DNA from: Lonicera japonica
Lineage: Eukaryota > Streptophyta > Magnoliopsida > Dipsacales > Caprifoliaceae
Direction: 5' to 3'
DNA: 64,000 nt
Assembly: GCA_021464415.1 (NCBI GenBank)
Contig: CM038471.1
Location: forward strand, 14,312,073-14,376,072
The notes below the pieces were generated by a model. It did no database searches, was not told the DNA's origin, and saw only the letters and a program-made list of their open reading frames with translations. Positions 1-13,800 of the stretch are shown in pieces. The position numbers and the translations under genes are program-made. Numbering within the stretch: position 1 is the first letter of the stretch; every line of letters begins with the position of its first letter.

Positions 1-64
1 AATACCCATTCCTTATAACATCTTACATCTCATTAAAATTGTTGCTCAACAGATTTAACACCGT

Positions 65-345
65 TACAACAACCAGAAAGTGCTAAATGCATTTAGCACT
101 ACCTATCAACACACATGACAACAACTAGAAAGTGTTATATGCGTTTAGTACACAACCTGTCAACACACATGACAATAACTAGAAGGTGCTAAATACATTT
201 AGTACCACAATCAGAAGGTGCTAAATGCATTTAACACCACCTTTCAACATACATGACAACAACCAAAATGTGCTAAATGTATTTAGCAACACCTGTGAAC
301 ACACATGCCAACAACCAGAAGGTGTTAAATAGTTTTAGCACAAAT
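65..345. repeat. Imperfect ~53-bp minisatellite carrying a palindrome
   Basis: About five degenerate units with a spacing of 52 to 54 bp (one unit is shortened) contain ACAACAACCAGAA, then a GTGCTAAATGCATTTAGCAC-like core, then CAACACACATG. The core is a perfect 20-bp palindrome at 80..99 and is degenerate in the other units. The array lies about 1.5 kb upstream of the CMO start codon. No coding potential is seen. Confidence 0.75.
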
Positions 346-360
346 ACAAAATATAGAATA

Positions 361-1055
361 ACAAAATTAATGAGATCAACATCCATTCAATTTATTTATA
401 TGTATATATATGGATCGATGCAGGGTTCATAAAAAAAAAAAAAAGTTGCGATCAGATTTTTTTTTCAAATCCCACTGGACTGTTGAAATTGGTCAATTTC
501 GATAGTAAAACAACATCTGATCGTCTTTATTTTTTGCGCAATTTAAGTAACTTTATCTTCCGATCAACATATTCAAAAATCAACTCAATCCAACGGTTCA
601 ATCAAAAGTTATATTTATTTTATGATTGCAACTGCAGAAAAGAAGAAGATGATAATGATGATGAGAACGGCCATACGATCGAAAAATTGGGGGGTGGTAG
701 TGGTAGTGGTGGAAGATGTGCGATCGTTGGTGAGATATAGAGGAATATTTGATAGTTGGATAGGAATTTAGGGAGAGAAATGAGGTATTGGAAGTTTTAG
801 TGCTGGAGGAGGGGTAAATTGATTTATGATTACTGTAGCAAGCATTGTCTACGATAAGGGATATTTATATTAGAGGTATTTTTATCCATCAACATTTATC
901 ATTTTTTTTAAAATAAATTAATATTATGAAAAGTGTCCTTATTGTAAAACTAAATTATGAAATTAGTACTACTCCACTTTATCAAATCTGAATTCATCCT
1001 TAGAGTTATAAAATAATACGAAACGAGATCCTATAACATATTATCTCTTAAATTA
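361..1055. other. AT-rich upstream DNA, no gene recognised
   Basis: This stretch lies between the minisatellite and the hAT-type element. An open frame at 483..740 has no homology that I recognise and ends in low-complexity Asp/Glu and Gly/Ser runs, so I read it as chance. Nothing else is supported here. Confidence 0.5.
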
Positions 1056-1063
1056 AATATACC

Positions 1064-1683
1064 CAGGGCTGGCCCTGGGGCAGGGCAGGCAGGGCGACCG
1101 CCCAGGGTCAAAAAATGAGAAGGGGTACCAAATTTTTTGTATATGTATATGTATATATAATATAATATAATAAGTATATGTTAAAAAAATATTAAAAAAA
1201 TAAAATATCTTTTCAAAAATCTCTATTAAAAAAGGTAACATTCCAATAAAATGATGCAAAATTTCAAAATATGTCTATTCATCTTCACCTATTTTTCATT
1301 GACCAAAATTAAGAAAAATAGAGTTACGTCTATTCTTTTATTATTCTTCAATCTTCAACTCTTTCTTTTGCAATTGTCTATTACCCTATTGATGTCATTT
1401 TGGAGCATCTAGAAGTTTTTTGGAAGATGAAAATGCACATGAAAGTTAAAGATGTAACGTATAGATGCTTGAATTATTATTGTATTGGTTTTGAAGACAT
1501 GTAAACTCGTACATTTTGAAATAAAGTTTGTAAGCACTTTGAATTTTTAATTGTAATGTGTTTTTGATGAAATACAAAAATTAATTAGTTTTTTTAATAT
1601 AAAACAATTGATATATTTATTTATTAGAGGGATATCATTCTAGAAATTTGCTCGGGACCTAAAATTGGCCCGGACCGGCTCTG
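1064..1683. mobile_element. Non-autonomous hAT-type transposon beside the CMO promoter
   Basis: The left end begins CAGGGCTGGCCC and the right end reads, in reverse complement, CAGAGCCGGTCC, giving imperfect terminal inverted repeats. The element is flanked by an exact 8-bp duplication, AATATACC, at 1056..1063 and 1684..1691. CAG-like ends with an 8-bp duplication are typical of the hAT superfamily. It is 620 bp long and encodes no transposase, so it would have depended on a partner. It ends 133 bp before the CMO start codon. Confidence 0.85.
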
Positions 1684-1691
1684 AATATACC

Positions 1692-1816
1692 TAAATATTA
1701 CATGTAATTTAGTGTGTATATATATATTTGCATTGTTTGGTTAAGAATGATTTGAGAGAGAGAGAGAGATAAAGAGGAACAACAACGTTGTATTGTAATA
1801 CTCTGTGAGGTCAACC
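1692..1816 (+). promoter_or_regulatory. CMO core promoter and 5' leader
   Basis: A TATA-like run (TATATATATATTT) lies at 1717..1729, about 90 bp before the start codon, so transcription probably begins near 1750 to 1760. The leader carries a GA microsatellite at about 1753..1769, common in plant 5' leaders, and ends in a good start context (AACCATGG). The transcription start is inferred from spacing only. Confidence 0.5.
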
Positions 1817-4800
1817 ATGGCGACGATGAACCTGAAACCCACCACCTCTTTTCATAATTATCTTTATCTATCATCATCATCATCATCATCACAAACAACA
1901 ACACTCTCATCCTCAATAAGCAAATACAAATATAAATGCCCCAATAATCAACGACACCGATCCCTCCTCGTTCGAATCTCATCATCATTATTACATGGAA
2001 ATAATGAATTATTGTTATTCGGTCGAAAGCTTGTCGACGAATTTGATCCTAAAATACCAATAGAAAAGGCCCTAACTCCACCAAGTTCATGGTACACTCA
2101 CCCTTCTTTCCTCTCTCTTGAATTGGATCGCCTCTTCTACCGTGGTTGGCAGGCCGTTGGTTCGTATCTTTCACTCACTAACTCATTACTTGTACTAATT
2201 TTAATGACTAACTTGTTAACAGTCGTGTTTAAGTAGACTCCACATACCGACTAATATAATTTTTGACAGTTCATCTAGTTTAATAATTTAATTGTTTAAT
2301 TTAGTACACCTATCATTACTCATTGCTCATTCTCTCTTCAATCCTTCTCTTTTTTTGGCAAACAAAATGTATTTATGAGGCCTCATACAGTACCTTTCGT
2401 TATTTAATTTAAATTTTGATTATTTAATTTAGTACGCTTATCATTATTCATTCCTCACTCCCTCTTCAATTATTTCCTTTGAGTTTTTGGCAATCAAAAT
2501 GTATTTATTAGGCACTGTTTAGTTGGGTTAATTGTCAGGGTAATACACGTTACCACTTCAAAAAATGTTCAAAAAGATTCATATAAAATGTTACTCAAGA
2601 TAATTTTGTAGTGCTAGTGTAATAATTTGGAGTGATAATATCATTACCCATCTTAAAATTTGTTTATTTACAATTAATGAATTATAAATTTTGTGCATTT
2701 AAGTATTATCAGATTTTAGTATTTTACACCCGCAGCATCTAGAATAGTGGAAATGGGGTGGATCAGGTTTGAACTACATAAACTCTATTTTCCTTACGCC
2801 TCCCCTGTGGTTGACCCAGTAGGTGCTGGTATATCGTACCGCTTATTTAAGAAAAAAAAGTAATATCATATTTTAACTTAGTGTTTGGAAGACTTAAATG
2901 AAAAATCTTGAATATTAGAATAAAAATACGTCCTGAGTTCCTCTATGTTTTTTTAAAATTTTGTCTAGAGACGTCTGCATCAAGTGTAGGCAACGGATCT
3001 CCTTGAAAGTATAATGTTCGAATGAATTCCCTAGTTCTAGAATTAAGTAATTACAAGTTTTACTTCAAATGTTTTAATTCAAGCCTCTTTAATTTGTTCC
3101 TAGTTCTAGAATTAAGCAATTGCAATCATATGTACGATTACCCAACTTTCACAACCAAACCCAAATAGATGTCAAAATAGTAAGTTGCCTAATTGCAAAT
3201 TGTCTAATTTGCAATTTGAAGGACAATCAAACCGGCCCCCATCATCTATCATATACATATATATGTAAAGCGTGAGCAGCACTTTTGATATGTCTGTGAT
3301 ATTACAAAATTACCCTCCACTCTTCGGAACTTACAGTATAAGGAATGTTTGAGCAGTGTACTTGTTTTATTTTAAAAGTCTATACATAATGTTAGGAATG
3401 ATTAGGTATCATCTCCCACATGCCAGAGTGTGCTCCAAGGCTGGTTTTATAAAATCTCTTTGATTAATCTACTAGGCTAGAAATTGTGTATGTTAAATAA
3501 AGAAGACCTTCTTAAGCTGTTTGTTTGGCTGTTAATCTTTTTTCTGCTTTCTTTTTCTTGTTAATTTTAGGATATACCGAACAGATTAAAGATGCTCGCG
3601 ATTATTTTACCGGCAGGTAATTTTTTTGATTTGATGATGATCAATTTTTGTCCCATCTTTAGCAATGTTTGATTGCATTAAATTTTCGTTTAACCAGTTT
3701 CCATGATAATCCAATCATTTCCTTTTTCTATGTAATTGAAAGGGTACCCATTTATCCTCTAATTAAATTGTTTTTGTTTTCCATAAAAAACTTTTCCATG
3801 TTAATCCAACTCCAAGGAATTCAATTCTTTTCCATGTAAACCAATCATACACATCCTTAGTATATATATCACCATAATCTGTCAGTTTGCATTAATATAT
3901 GTCAATATGTGCAGTGATTATGTAGAGTTTTGTGAAAGTGAAAGTGATTTAATTGTTGTTGAAATGCGGCAGGTTAGGAAATGTGGAATATGTGGTATGC
4001 AGGGATGATAATGGAGAAGTAAATGCATTTCATAATGTATGCCGCCATCATGCCTCTCTGATTGCATTTGAAAGCGGAAAAAAATTGTGCTTCGTTTGTC
4101 CTTATCATGTGAGTTATTGTTTAATCGCTTCATTCGCTTGATATTTCTTGGCCGAATTATTGCTTCCATTTGACTACATATTACATCAAGTGCTCAGTTG
4201 GTCGGAGTTTTTGTTCGTTCCTAAAATCCAAAATTGTAATTTCACACGGAAAGTTTGAGCCTCTTCAACTTAATAAAATCTCTCATAACATGGACTATAA
4301 GAGACTAGTGTGATTTTCCAATTCAAGATCCAGGGAACGAACCAAAACTCGAACCAAATGATCCCCTTCAGATGGTAGGTGATTGCTGTGTCTAATGGCC
4401 ATATTCATTTCTTTTCTTATATGCGTTAGTCGTATTTGATAACTAGATTTTGACTGAAGACTTCTTATTTTCATTATCTGATTAATTTCAGGAACTCCGG
4501 CTTGAGATACTTTCAACATTTCCCTCTTCTTCTTCTCCTCCTTTTTTTTTCCCCCTTTTTTTTTGTGCACCATTTAGCCAAGATTTTTTTTAACTATTTA
4601 TGATTTATCCCTGGAGATAATATGCAAAATTTATGGTTCCCTCGATCATTTTGTTTCAATTGAAGCCATCTTCTGATATTTCTATAGGGATGGACATACG
4701 GGTTGGATGGAGCACTTCTCAAGGCAACTAGATTAACAGGAATCAAGAACTTCAATGTGAATGTATGCAGTGATTGTACTTTCATCTTAGCCGCATTCTT

Positions 4801-7800
4801 TACCACATGTTTTTTCTTTTTTTCAAAATGGAGGGCTAATTTTGGTGATTTATCTGTCTATCTTAAGGGTAGGAATTTGGGCTTGTTCCACTGAAAGTAG
4901 CTATATGGGGCCCATTTGTTCTTCTCAATTTGGAAAAGGATGTTGTTCCTCAACCAGAATCTGATAACATTGTAGGCAATGAGTGGCTCGGTAGTTCATC
5001 AGAGATACTGAGTACCAATGGAGTCGATTCTTCGTTGAGTTATCTTTGCAGACGCGAGTATACTATTGAATGTAATTGGAAGGTTTGGTCCTTTTGATTC
5101 CTCTTAACTTCGAGTATGTCACTAAGTTAGTCCTTTTGTCATTTCATCTAGGGTCTTATTCGCCCTAATTTTGATGAAGGTGATCCCCATGTTTGTAGAA
5201 AAGAGTTCTCTTTTCCTCACTCATAACTAAGAGATGATCGTCCCCTTTATCAAAATTAAGAAGCAGCAGATTAATCAGAGGTAACCACAAGGTATAGTGC
5301 AGGTGGCAATCTGCGCTCAAGTGGACGAACCGTTCCTGCACTGTAGGAATTCGATTCCACCAAAAGCACTTGTGGCCAGGGACAACCAGTTTCCTTGGGG
5401 GGGGGTGTAGGCCCATCCCAATGCGGGCGTGGGGACACCTCGTGGCAAAGACCGTAAAAAAAGAGTAATCAGTGGTCATTAATTGTATCTTTTCTTCTAT
5501 ATAAATTTGGTGGACCTTTGAGGACTTGATAACTTTCTTTCATGCAGGTGTTTTGTGACAATTACTTAGATGGTGGCTATCATGTACCATATGCCCATAA
5601 GGGACTTGCATCTGGTCTTAAGCTTGATTCTTACTCAACCACGGTATGCATATGCATGCTCACTACATCTATTACTATATACTAAATGAGGGGAGGACTT
5701 TTGGTATGCACTTGAAATTACAAAATTACCCTTATGCTTTAGAAATAAAATGAATGCTTGAACTAGGATTTGAACCCGGGATCTACTTTTTCTTTTGAAA
5801 TAAGCAGGATCCGTTAACTGTACTTCTAGCTCTTGAAGATAGGTCGCTTCCCTTCGCTGCCCTTCACTCACCTTATGACACCTCAAATAGGAAGAACACA
5901 TGTTATCACCACTAGACAAATCCCATTACATTGTCTCAGTATATTTTAAAAATCTACATAATGGGAGGAATTACTAGTTATATTATTGCACTTGTATCGA
6001 ATGTGATACAAGTTCTAGTATTTCATATTTCTAGTATCTTTGATTGTACTTGGAGACACAAAAATAGATTATTATTTTTTTCGGCCATTGTATTCAGTGA
6101 TTTGTTTGCTTGTTAAAGTATAATTGATGATGTTTATGAAATAGATATTTGAGAAGGTTAGCATCCAAGGATGTGATGTTGGCCAAGTAGGAAGTCAAGA
6201 TGATTATGATAGGCTCGGGTCAAATGCTTTATATGCATTTGTGTATCCAAACTTCATGATTAATAGGTCAGTGTTTCCTCATTAGATGTGCAATGTTTGT
6301 TGCATATATTTTTTCTGTTAGCGAGTTTATTTTTATGTCAACTCTCAAACTTTTTCCTTTCGGACATATGGTTGGGTTTGTAGGTATGGGCCGTGGATGG
6401 ACACCAATTTAGTACTTCCATTGGGACACCGGAAGTGCCTAGTGATATTTGATTACTTTCTTGATGCGTCTCTCAAGGTAGCTTATGTTTTCTCTTTCTG
6501 CTTGTAAATCTAACAAAGAAGCTTTTGTGATTCTGATCATGCAGAACAGTTGAAAATCATATTTTATTTATGCAAAACAGATTTTTTGACACGTCGGCTA
6601 AGAAGGTTAGATAGAATTATTTAATCTTGTCCAGATAGGATAAAGTAATCCCAACTCCTAGGTGGGCTTGTTTAATCCCTCTCTTGGCTGGATAAGAGGC
6701 CTTTGTAGGACAAATAATCCACCCCGATAGCCAATCCTGACCAACACTATCCTGTCCTTTTATCTTGCACGTCAAACACAATTTTTGGTAATTAGGCGTT
6801 TTGGGTATCTTTTGTGCTTTGCCATAAATAAGAGATCTTGTTGATTTAGTCTTTAATTTGTGTTTCGTCATATAGGCTATTATTTCTTTTCCGACTTTTT
6901 ATTATTTTGCTTCCTCATTGTAACTCTAATTTTTTATATATAAATACAAGCTCTGTCCCTCGGGTTGAGGTAAACCATTAAGGCAATTACAAGATTCTTG
7001 TAGAACAAATATCGATGGTGAGCTACTAGCTTTTGTTTAGGAAATGTGAAACTGATATATAGGAGCTCTTACTCATTTTTTTGATTAGTAATGTAGGGAG
7101 TGTTATATAGATTAGAGACTGTACACCAAAAAATACGAAAAAATCAAGTTGTGCACAATGGTGTAGTCATCTATAAAATTGCAAAATATCTATTGGACCA
7201 GTACTGCTTGAGACGTAGGGTCCATATATTAGAAGGCACCAAATCAAAAGTTGCGAAAGTTTTTAGCAGATGCTCTAAGAAGCTTGGATACCGAGTTATA
7301 AAAAGAAAAAAGTAGCATATGTAAGAGAAATGGTCCAAGTTAACACCTCGTCAACTGAGGTGACAGAGATAGAGAAGAGAGGGTCTATTCTAACAGTATA
7401 TTCAAGTTGAGACGCAAAATATGGACAAGCGTAGGACCCCACAAATCAAAGGGGTGTTCAGCATCTTGTCTCTGAGTGAGAAAAAATTTAGGATTTGGTC
7501 GCTTAATATATTTCATTTAAAGGATGCGATCCTTGGAGAAACACTTTTTGGTATTTGCCTCTGACGAGGACTTAGGTACTATGCGGTAGATACTAGTTTT
7601 CTTGGCAGATACTAGGTACCAAAAAATGCAGTATCTACAGGGACCACATCCTTTAAAAAAAATTGTTGAGGGACCACACCTAAAAAATGTTCGAACTCAA
7701 GGACTGGATCCTAATTTTTCCAAATCAAAAGAGGAAAAGGATATGCCAGCTTTAGCAGAACTAACTGACCTACAAAGTAAAAGGTAATATCTCCATATAG

Positions 7801-10800
7801 AACATTAATATACCCAGTGTGGTGGCACAGTGCTTTCTCCGTTTGATTATGTATCTCATTAAGAGGATCATCAAATGAAAAAAAAAAGTACTATGACGAA
7901 TAGCTACTTGACGAACTGATAATAGATTTATGGTCATTAGGGTTCCGCAAATCTAAAAGGCTAGCAAATTAAGAACATAACAAAATCCACTCAAATTGAT
8001 TGTTACACCCCCAAAAATATAGAATTTAGGTTGGAAAATTGTATAAGACCAACCTCTCAGGAAGAACAACAGTCACTAAGACTTGTATATCTCACAAACT
8101 ACAACTAGTTTTGATTGAAATTATTATTATGGGATGTAGTTTAAATGGAGATGAACAACACATATTGAAAGAGTTCAAACCTGCAGAAAGGAAGACACCA
8201 AACGAAAAGCAAAGAGGGTTGAGCACAACAGTCTTTCTTAGAACAGAAGCACCAAAATTAGGGAAAGGCATGTAATACAAAAGAATAAATAAATAAATAA
8301 ATTAGGCTCTGTTTGATAGCAACATGGGAAATGATAGAAAAAACAACCGATTTGTGTAAGTTGGAAAATAAGTTGAGGCATGTGGTGAGATGCTATTGGG
8401 GAATGGATTGGAGTGTACAAGGCTTTGTGTGGAGATTGACTTGCAGAAGTCTCTCACGATCTCTATCCCCGAGCATTAGCACATCTCTTGCTCATTTTTA
8501 TATGTCCTCCATCCTCCTTTATTTTTTGTAGAAAATTTTTCTTCCTCACCCCCCAAAGAAAACTTTTCCATGGAAAAGGCCAAAAAGTAGGAGTTAATCT
8601 CACTACATGACTCAACTTATTTTCCAACTTCCACAAAAATCAATTGTTTTTCCTACCATTTTTAATATTGTTATCAAACGAAGCCTTAATATAAGTGCCA
8701 TGATGGAAATGTGGATCAAACAGTGTAGGATTCTTCCAGAAAGTGATGTATGTCACTTTCAAAGTGAGGGATTTCTTTTGGGTGAGGCAAAGAAAGATGA
8801 TTTAGTAAAATGGGAGATTGTTTCTAAACCCAAAAAAATTGGGGGCCTTGGGGTGGGGAATTTAGTCAAAGTAACGTGGCTTTGCTTGGTAAATGGTTGA
8901 GGAGGTTTCCTTTGGAACAAGATTTATTATGGCACTCTATTATTGCAAGCAAGTAGGGCACTCATCCTAATGGGTGGGATGTGAATGTAAACTTCAATGC
9001 TTCCCTTCAATCTCCTTGGAAATCTATAGCAAAAGGGTAGGATTCCTTTGTAGAGAACACTAATTGGCTAGTGGGAAAAGGTGATAGAATTCGATTTTGG
9101 GAAGACTCCTGGTGGATAATTGTCCTTTAAAAGAATCCTTTCCTCGGTTATATCGTCTCTCCATGAATCGAAACGTGTGTATCCAATTGATTATGTCTTG
9201 GGTAAGTCCATCTAGTATTCATGGGGATTGTTCTTTTCTAGAAATTTCATAGGGAGAGTGATGTATTCATTTCTTTATTAAACTCCATTGATATCATCCG
9301 CATTAATTGTGAGTTTTTAGACAAAAGAATTTGGGTAGGGCATCTGTCAGGGGATTTTTCTTGCAAATCCTTCTTTGAAATTCTTTCATATCCTTCTTCA
9401 TTCTCCACCTTCCCTCAGTTTAGCATTATTTGGAAAGGCAGAATTTCTACCAAGATCAAAGTGTTTGCATGGCTGGTTTCTTTAAGGAAGGTGTGATGCG
9501 GATAAGGCTACATGGGCTCAAATCAACTTGTGTAGGCCCATTGGAATAATTTAGAAGCTTTATTTTATGTAGTTTTAATTATAAGAATTATTTACTATTT
9601 ACTTATTCAATTAGGAATGTTTTAATTATTTAATTAGGAATGTTTTCCTTAGTCAATTAGGATTTAGATTAGTAGTTTCCTTATTGTGTTTAGATTAGTA
9701 TTTTTCCTTGTTCTATTTGGATTAATATTTTCTACACTCTACTTAAAGGTGGATCATTGTATTATTTTTATTAGTAAGACTTTATTGATAATAATATTGA
9801 ATGATATTAATCCTCTTTAGTTCTTCATAAACTACTTGAACTTATCGGTTTGTCCGTGGCGTTCATCCGATTTATCAATCGGTATTCCGCACTCGGTTGT
9901 GGCGTCTTCGTTTTCCACCATAATCTAATTATAGAAATGGTGCAGGTTCTTAATTTGCTACAGTTTTCGTGTGTATTTGTGTCGAGGTTCGCACGGCCAG
10001 TTTGTTGTGTTTGCGGGTTTCGTGCGATATCACCGTAGGTCGTATCAAGGTGAGTACGTGTGACCAGTGGCGGAGCCAGGAATAATTTTCAGGGGGGCCA
10101 AAAAATTTTTAAGCCAAATCAAACTTAATAATTATGTTTATAGACCAATTTTTTACTAAAATACTTCTCCATTCTATTTCGATATTTCGAAAAAGTTAAA
10201 AATAATATACTAAAATTAATTATATATTTTGAAATATCTTTTGATATATAATCCAAAAAAAAATGGAGACTGTGTTTTAGAAAAAATAAAAATAAACGGT
10301 AGTGATGAACAGCTGCTTGAAGGAAAAAGGAAAGAAAATGAAAGCTTAGCATATATTACAAATTTGTACCTTCAACTCATAATGTTAATTGCACAAACCC
10401 CCCTGCTTAACCCCCTCACCAAGCGCTGCTGGCTTGACTTATATTGCATCTCCTGCCCCTAAACTTGTAAGCTAATTACACAATGGCCCCTCAACTTTCC
10501 CTTCCCACACATAGACCCCTGTACTTTCTAAAAATTTTCAAAAAGTCCAGGTGGGGCCATGGCCCCACCTGGCCCCCACATGGCTCCGCCCCTGCGTGTG
10601 ACATGGTTCAAGTTAGGAGGCCTCTTATGTCTTTCTCTTCATCATGATGTGCTTTGTATAGTGGGGCAAATGAGAGTATTGATCATATTTTGATTCATTT
10701 TGAGTTTGTTACGTATATTTGGTCAAAGGCGTTAGAATTCTTTGGTTTAATGGGAGTTTTTCCGAAGAAATTGAGCAACTTCCTTATTATTAAATGGTGT

Positions 10801-13800
10801 TTCAAGCAGAATAGTAAAAAGTCCGACATTTGTGGTGATTCTCTATTTTGGCTATAGTGTGGCTGATCTGGTCTGAACGCAACTGGAGGATATTTGAAGG
10901 TAGGAGTAGTGATCCGTCGGATATTTGGGAATTTTCTTGTTTTCTGGTTGGGCAATGGGCAAAACCCTCGTGGATATTTGATATTTCAGATCGTTTTTTG
11001 TTCACATTAGATTGTGTCAGTGTAATAGAAGAAGGGGGGTTGAATGGTCTGTTTCTTTTGTTCCTAGGCAGCTAGTGTTGTTCTTTTAGGTTTTTAGAGC
11101 TTTTGATGTATGTCTTATTGAAGATTTAGAGAGAACAATCATTCTATTCCATAATCATAATTAATGAAAACAATGCACCTTATATAGGAAATAAAACACA
11201 ACTCCTAATTAACCTAGAATCCGTATCAAGGTGGGATTCTACCCACAAATAAAATAACATAAATAAATAAAATAAATAATACTGAATTATCAATACTCCC
11301 CCTCAAGTTGGTGTGAAGATATCCGTCATGCCCAACTTGCTCACTTGAAACTCGAACGGTTGCCTTAACAGGCCCTTGGTCAAAATATCTGCAACTTGTT
11401 GATTAGACGGAACAAAGGGAGTACATATAATTCCACCTTCTAGTTTCTCTTTGATGAAGTGCCTATCAATCTCAACATGTTTTGTCCTATCATGTAAGAC
11501 CGGATTATGGGCAATACTGATAGCAGCCTTGTTATCGCAGTATAGCTTAATCGAGAGACTTATTGGTTTTTTGAGTTCCTTTAAGATCCTTTGTAGCCAA
11601 AGAACTTCACATACTCCTTGAGCCATTGATCTAAACTCAGCTTCTGCACTGCTTCTAGTGACAACACTTTGCTTCTTGCTTCTCCATGTAACCAAGTTGC
11701 CCCAAAGAAACGTACAGTAGCCAGACGTGGATTGTCTATCAGTAACCGAGCCAGCCCAATCAGCATCGGTATACACCTCTATCCCTCTTTTATCGTTCTT
11801 CCTGAAGAACAGACCTTTTCCTAGGGAGCCTTTGAGGTAACGAAGAATACGGTACACAGCCTCTAGATGCTCTTCACATGGTGAGTGCATAAATTGACTA
11901 ACCATGCTTACAGCGAAAGCAATGTCAGGGCGCGTATGAGACAAGTAGATTAGTTTTCCAACTAACCTTTGGTATCTCCCTGTCTCGACTAGAACACCAT
12001 CTTTAACATCTCTTAGCTTGGTACCCAGTTCTATGGGAGTATCCGATGGCTTACACCCACTCATCCCAGTTTCTGACAGCAAATCCAAAATATATTTCCG
12101 TTGTGAGACTACAATACCACTTTTTGAACGGGCCACCTCCATTCCAAGGAAGTATCGTAGGTCACCAAGATCCTTAATCTCAAATTCTCTGGCAAGATTT
12201 CGCTTCAGTCGATTCATTTCTTCAACATCATCCCCTGTCAAAATCATATCATCCACATAAATAATGAGAACAAAAAGTTCATTTTTTGTGGACGTCTTTG
12301 TGAAGAGAGTATGATCAGACTGCCATTGATTATATCCTTGCCCTTGAGAAACTTCGTTAATCTTTCGAACCACGCCCTAGGGGATTGTTTAAGGCCATAC
12401 AAAGACCTCTTTAGCTTGCAGATTTTTGTCCCAAATTCCTCAGTAAAACCAGGTGGAGGTTATAGACTTCATCTTCTAGGTTTCCATTCAAGAAGGCATT
12501 CTTCATATCTAATTGATTCAGAGGCCAATCCAAGTTAGCTGCAACTGATAAGAGAACCTGAACTGTATTTAGTTTTGCCACGGGAGAAAATATTTCGGAG
12601 TAGTCGACTCCATACATTTGAGTGAAGCCTTTAGCTACCAGATGAGTCTTGTACCGTTCCACTGACCCATCTGAGTTATACTTCACAGTGAATACCCATT
12701 TACAACCAACAATTGTCTTTCCTTCTGGAAGCTTTACTTTTTCCCAAGTAGCATTCTTCTCCAGCGCTCTCATCTCCTCATACACCACTTCTCTCCACTC
12801 CGGAACATTTAGAGCATCCTGAACATTGTTAGGAATAACCATATTTGACACACGAGAAATAAACGCAGAATATGAGGGTGAGATATTTTTATATGACACA
12901 AAGTTCGAAATAGGATATTTGGAAGATTTCGTACACGCTTTGACTCTTTTTCTAAGAGCAATAGGGAGATCAAGTTGAACAGACTGAATTGACTCGATAT
13001 TATCTTGAGAACTACCTTCAGGTATCTCGGAAGAGTCATCGTGAGTATCAAGATCCACCTCCATGTTGGATTCTTGGGGTTGCAGAGGGATGGTTTCTTT
13101 CCTTCCTTGTTCTGGATTTTTTCTAGAATAAACAAGACCTTTATACCGTTTTGCACACATCTCTGGTCCATCGGTAGTCAGATTTTGGAATAACACTAGC
13201 CCTGGTTGTTCACCATTATCAACACAAGTATCTTCACTCGTGTTCTCCCCCTGAAGATGGGAGTTGTAATATGATTGCCCCTCGAAGAAAGTAACATCCA
13301 TAGAGATGTACAATTTCTTGGAGATCGGATCAAAACATTTATACCCTTTTTGATTTGTAGGATAGCCTACAAAAATATATGTGTGTGCCTTTGGATCAAG
13401 TTTAGAATTTTTTGGGTCATGATTATGAACAAAGGCAACACTTCCAAAAATTTTAAGGGAATATCCCCTAATAACCGAGTGTTGGGAAATAGATCAGAAA
13501 GCAATTTGATAGGGGCTTGAAATTTCAAAGTTCGTGTTGGAAGTCGGTTAATAAGATAAATAGCTGTTAAAATAGCATCTCCCCAAAGGTATTTAGGAAC
13601 TTTAGTTTGAAAAATTAAAGCTCGAGCAACTTCAAGTAAATGTCGATTTTTCCTTTCGGCAACTCCATTCTGTTGAGGAGTATAATTACAAGAACTTTGA
13701 TGAATTATCCCATTTTTTTAGAAAAAATCCCCTAACATCTTATTAAAAAATTCCTTCCCATTATCACTCCGAAAAATTTGAATTTTGGTTTGAAACTGTG

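Noticed and set aside
483..740. 85-codon open frame upstream of CMO
   Set aside because: It ends in low-complexity Asp/Glu and Gly/Ser stretches, has no recognisable domain, and lies in AT-rich intergenic DNA.
1805..1816. Upstream GTG start for CMO
   Set aside because: Plant nuclear genes start at ATG. The in-frame ATG at 1817 has a good context and gives the normal family length.
2738..2870. Possible further SINE in CMO intron 1 ending in an A-run
   Set aside because: It shows a B-box-like word and a short A-tract, but no A box at the right distance and no target duplication.
8607..8900. Open frame at the left side of the LINE as a separate gene
   Set aside because: Its first half is MITE sequence and intron. 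Only the end, after 8762, is LINE reverse transcriptase.
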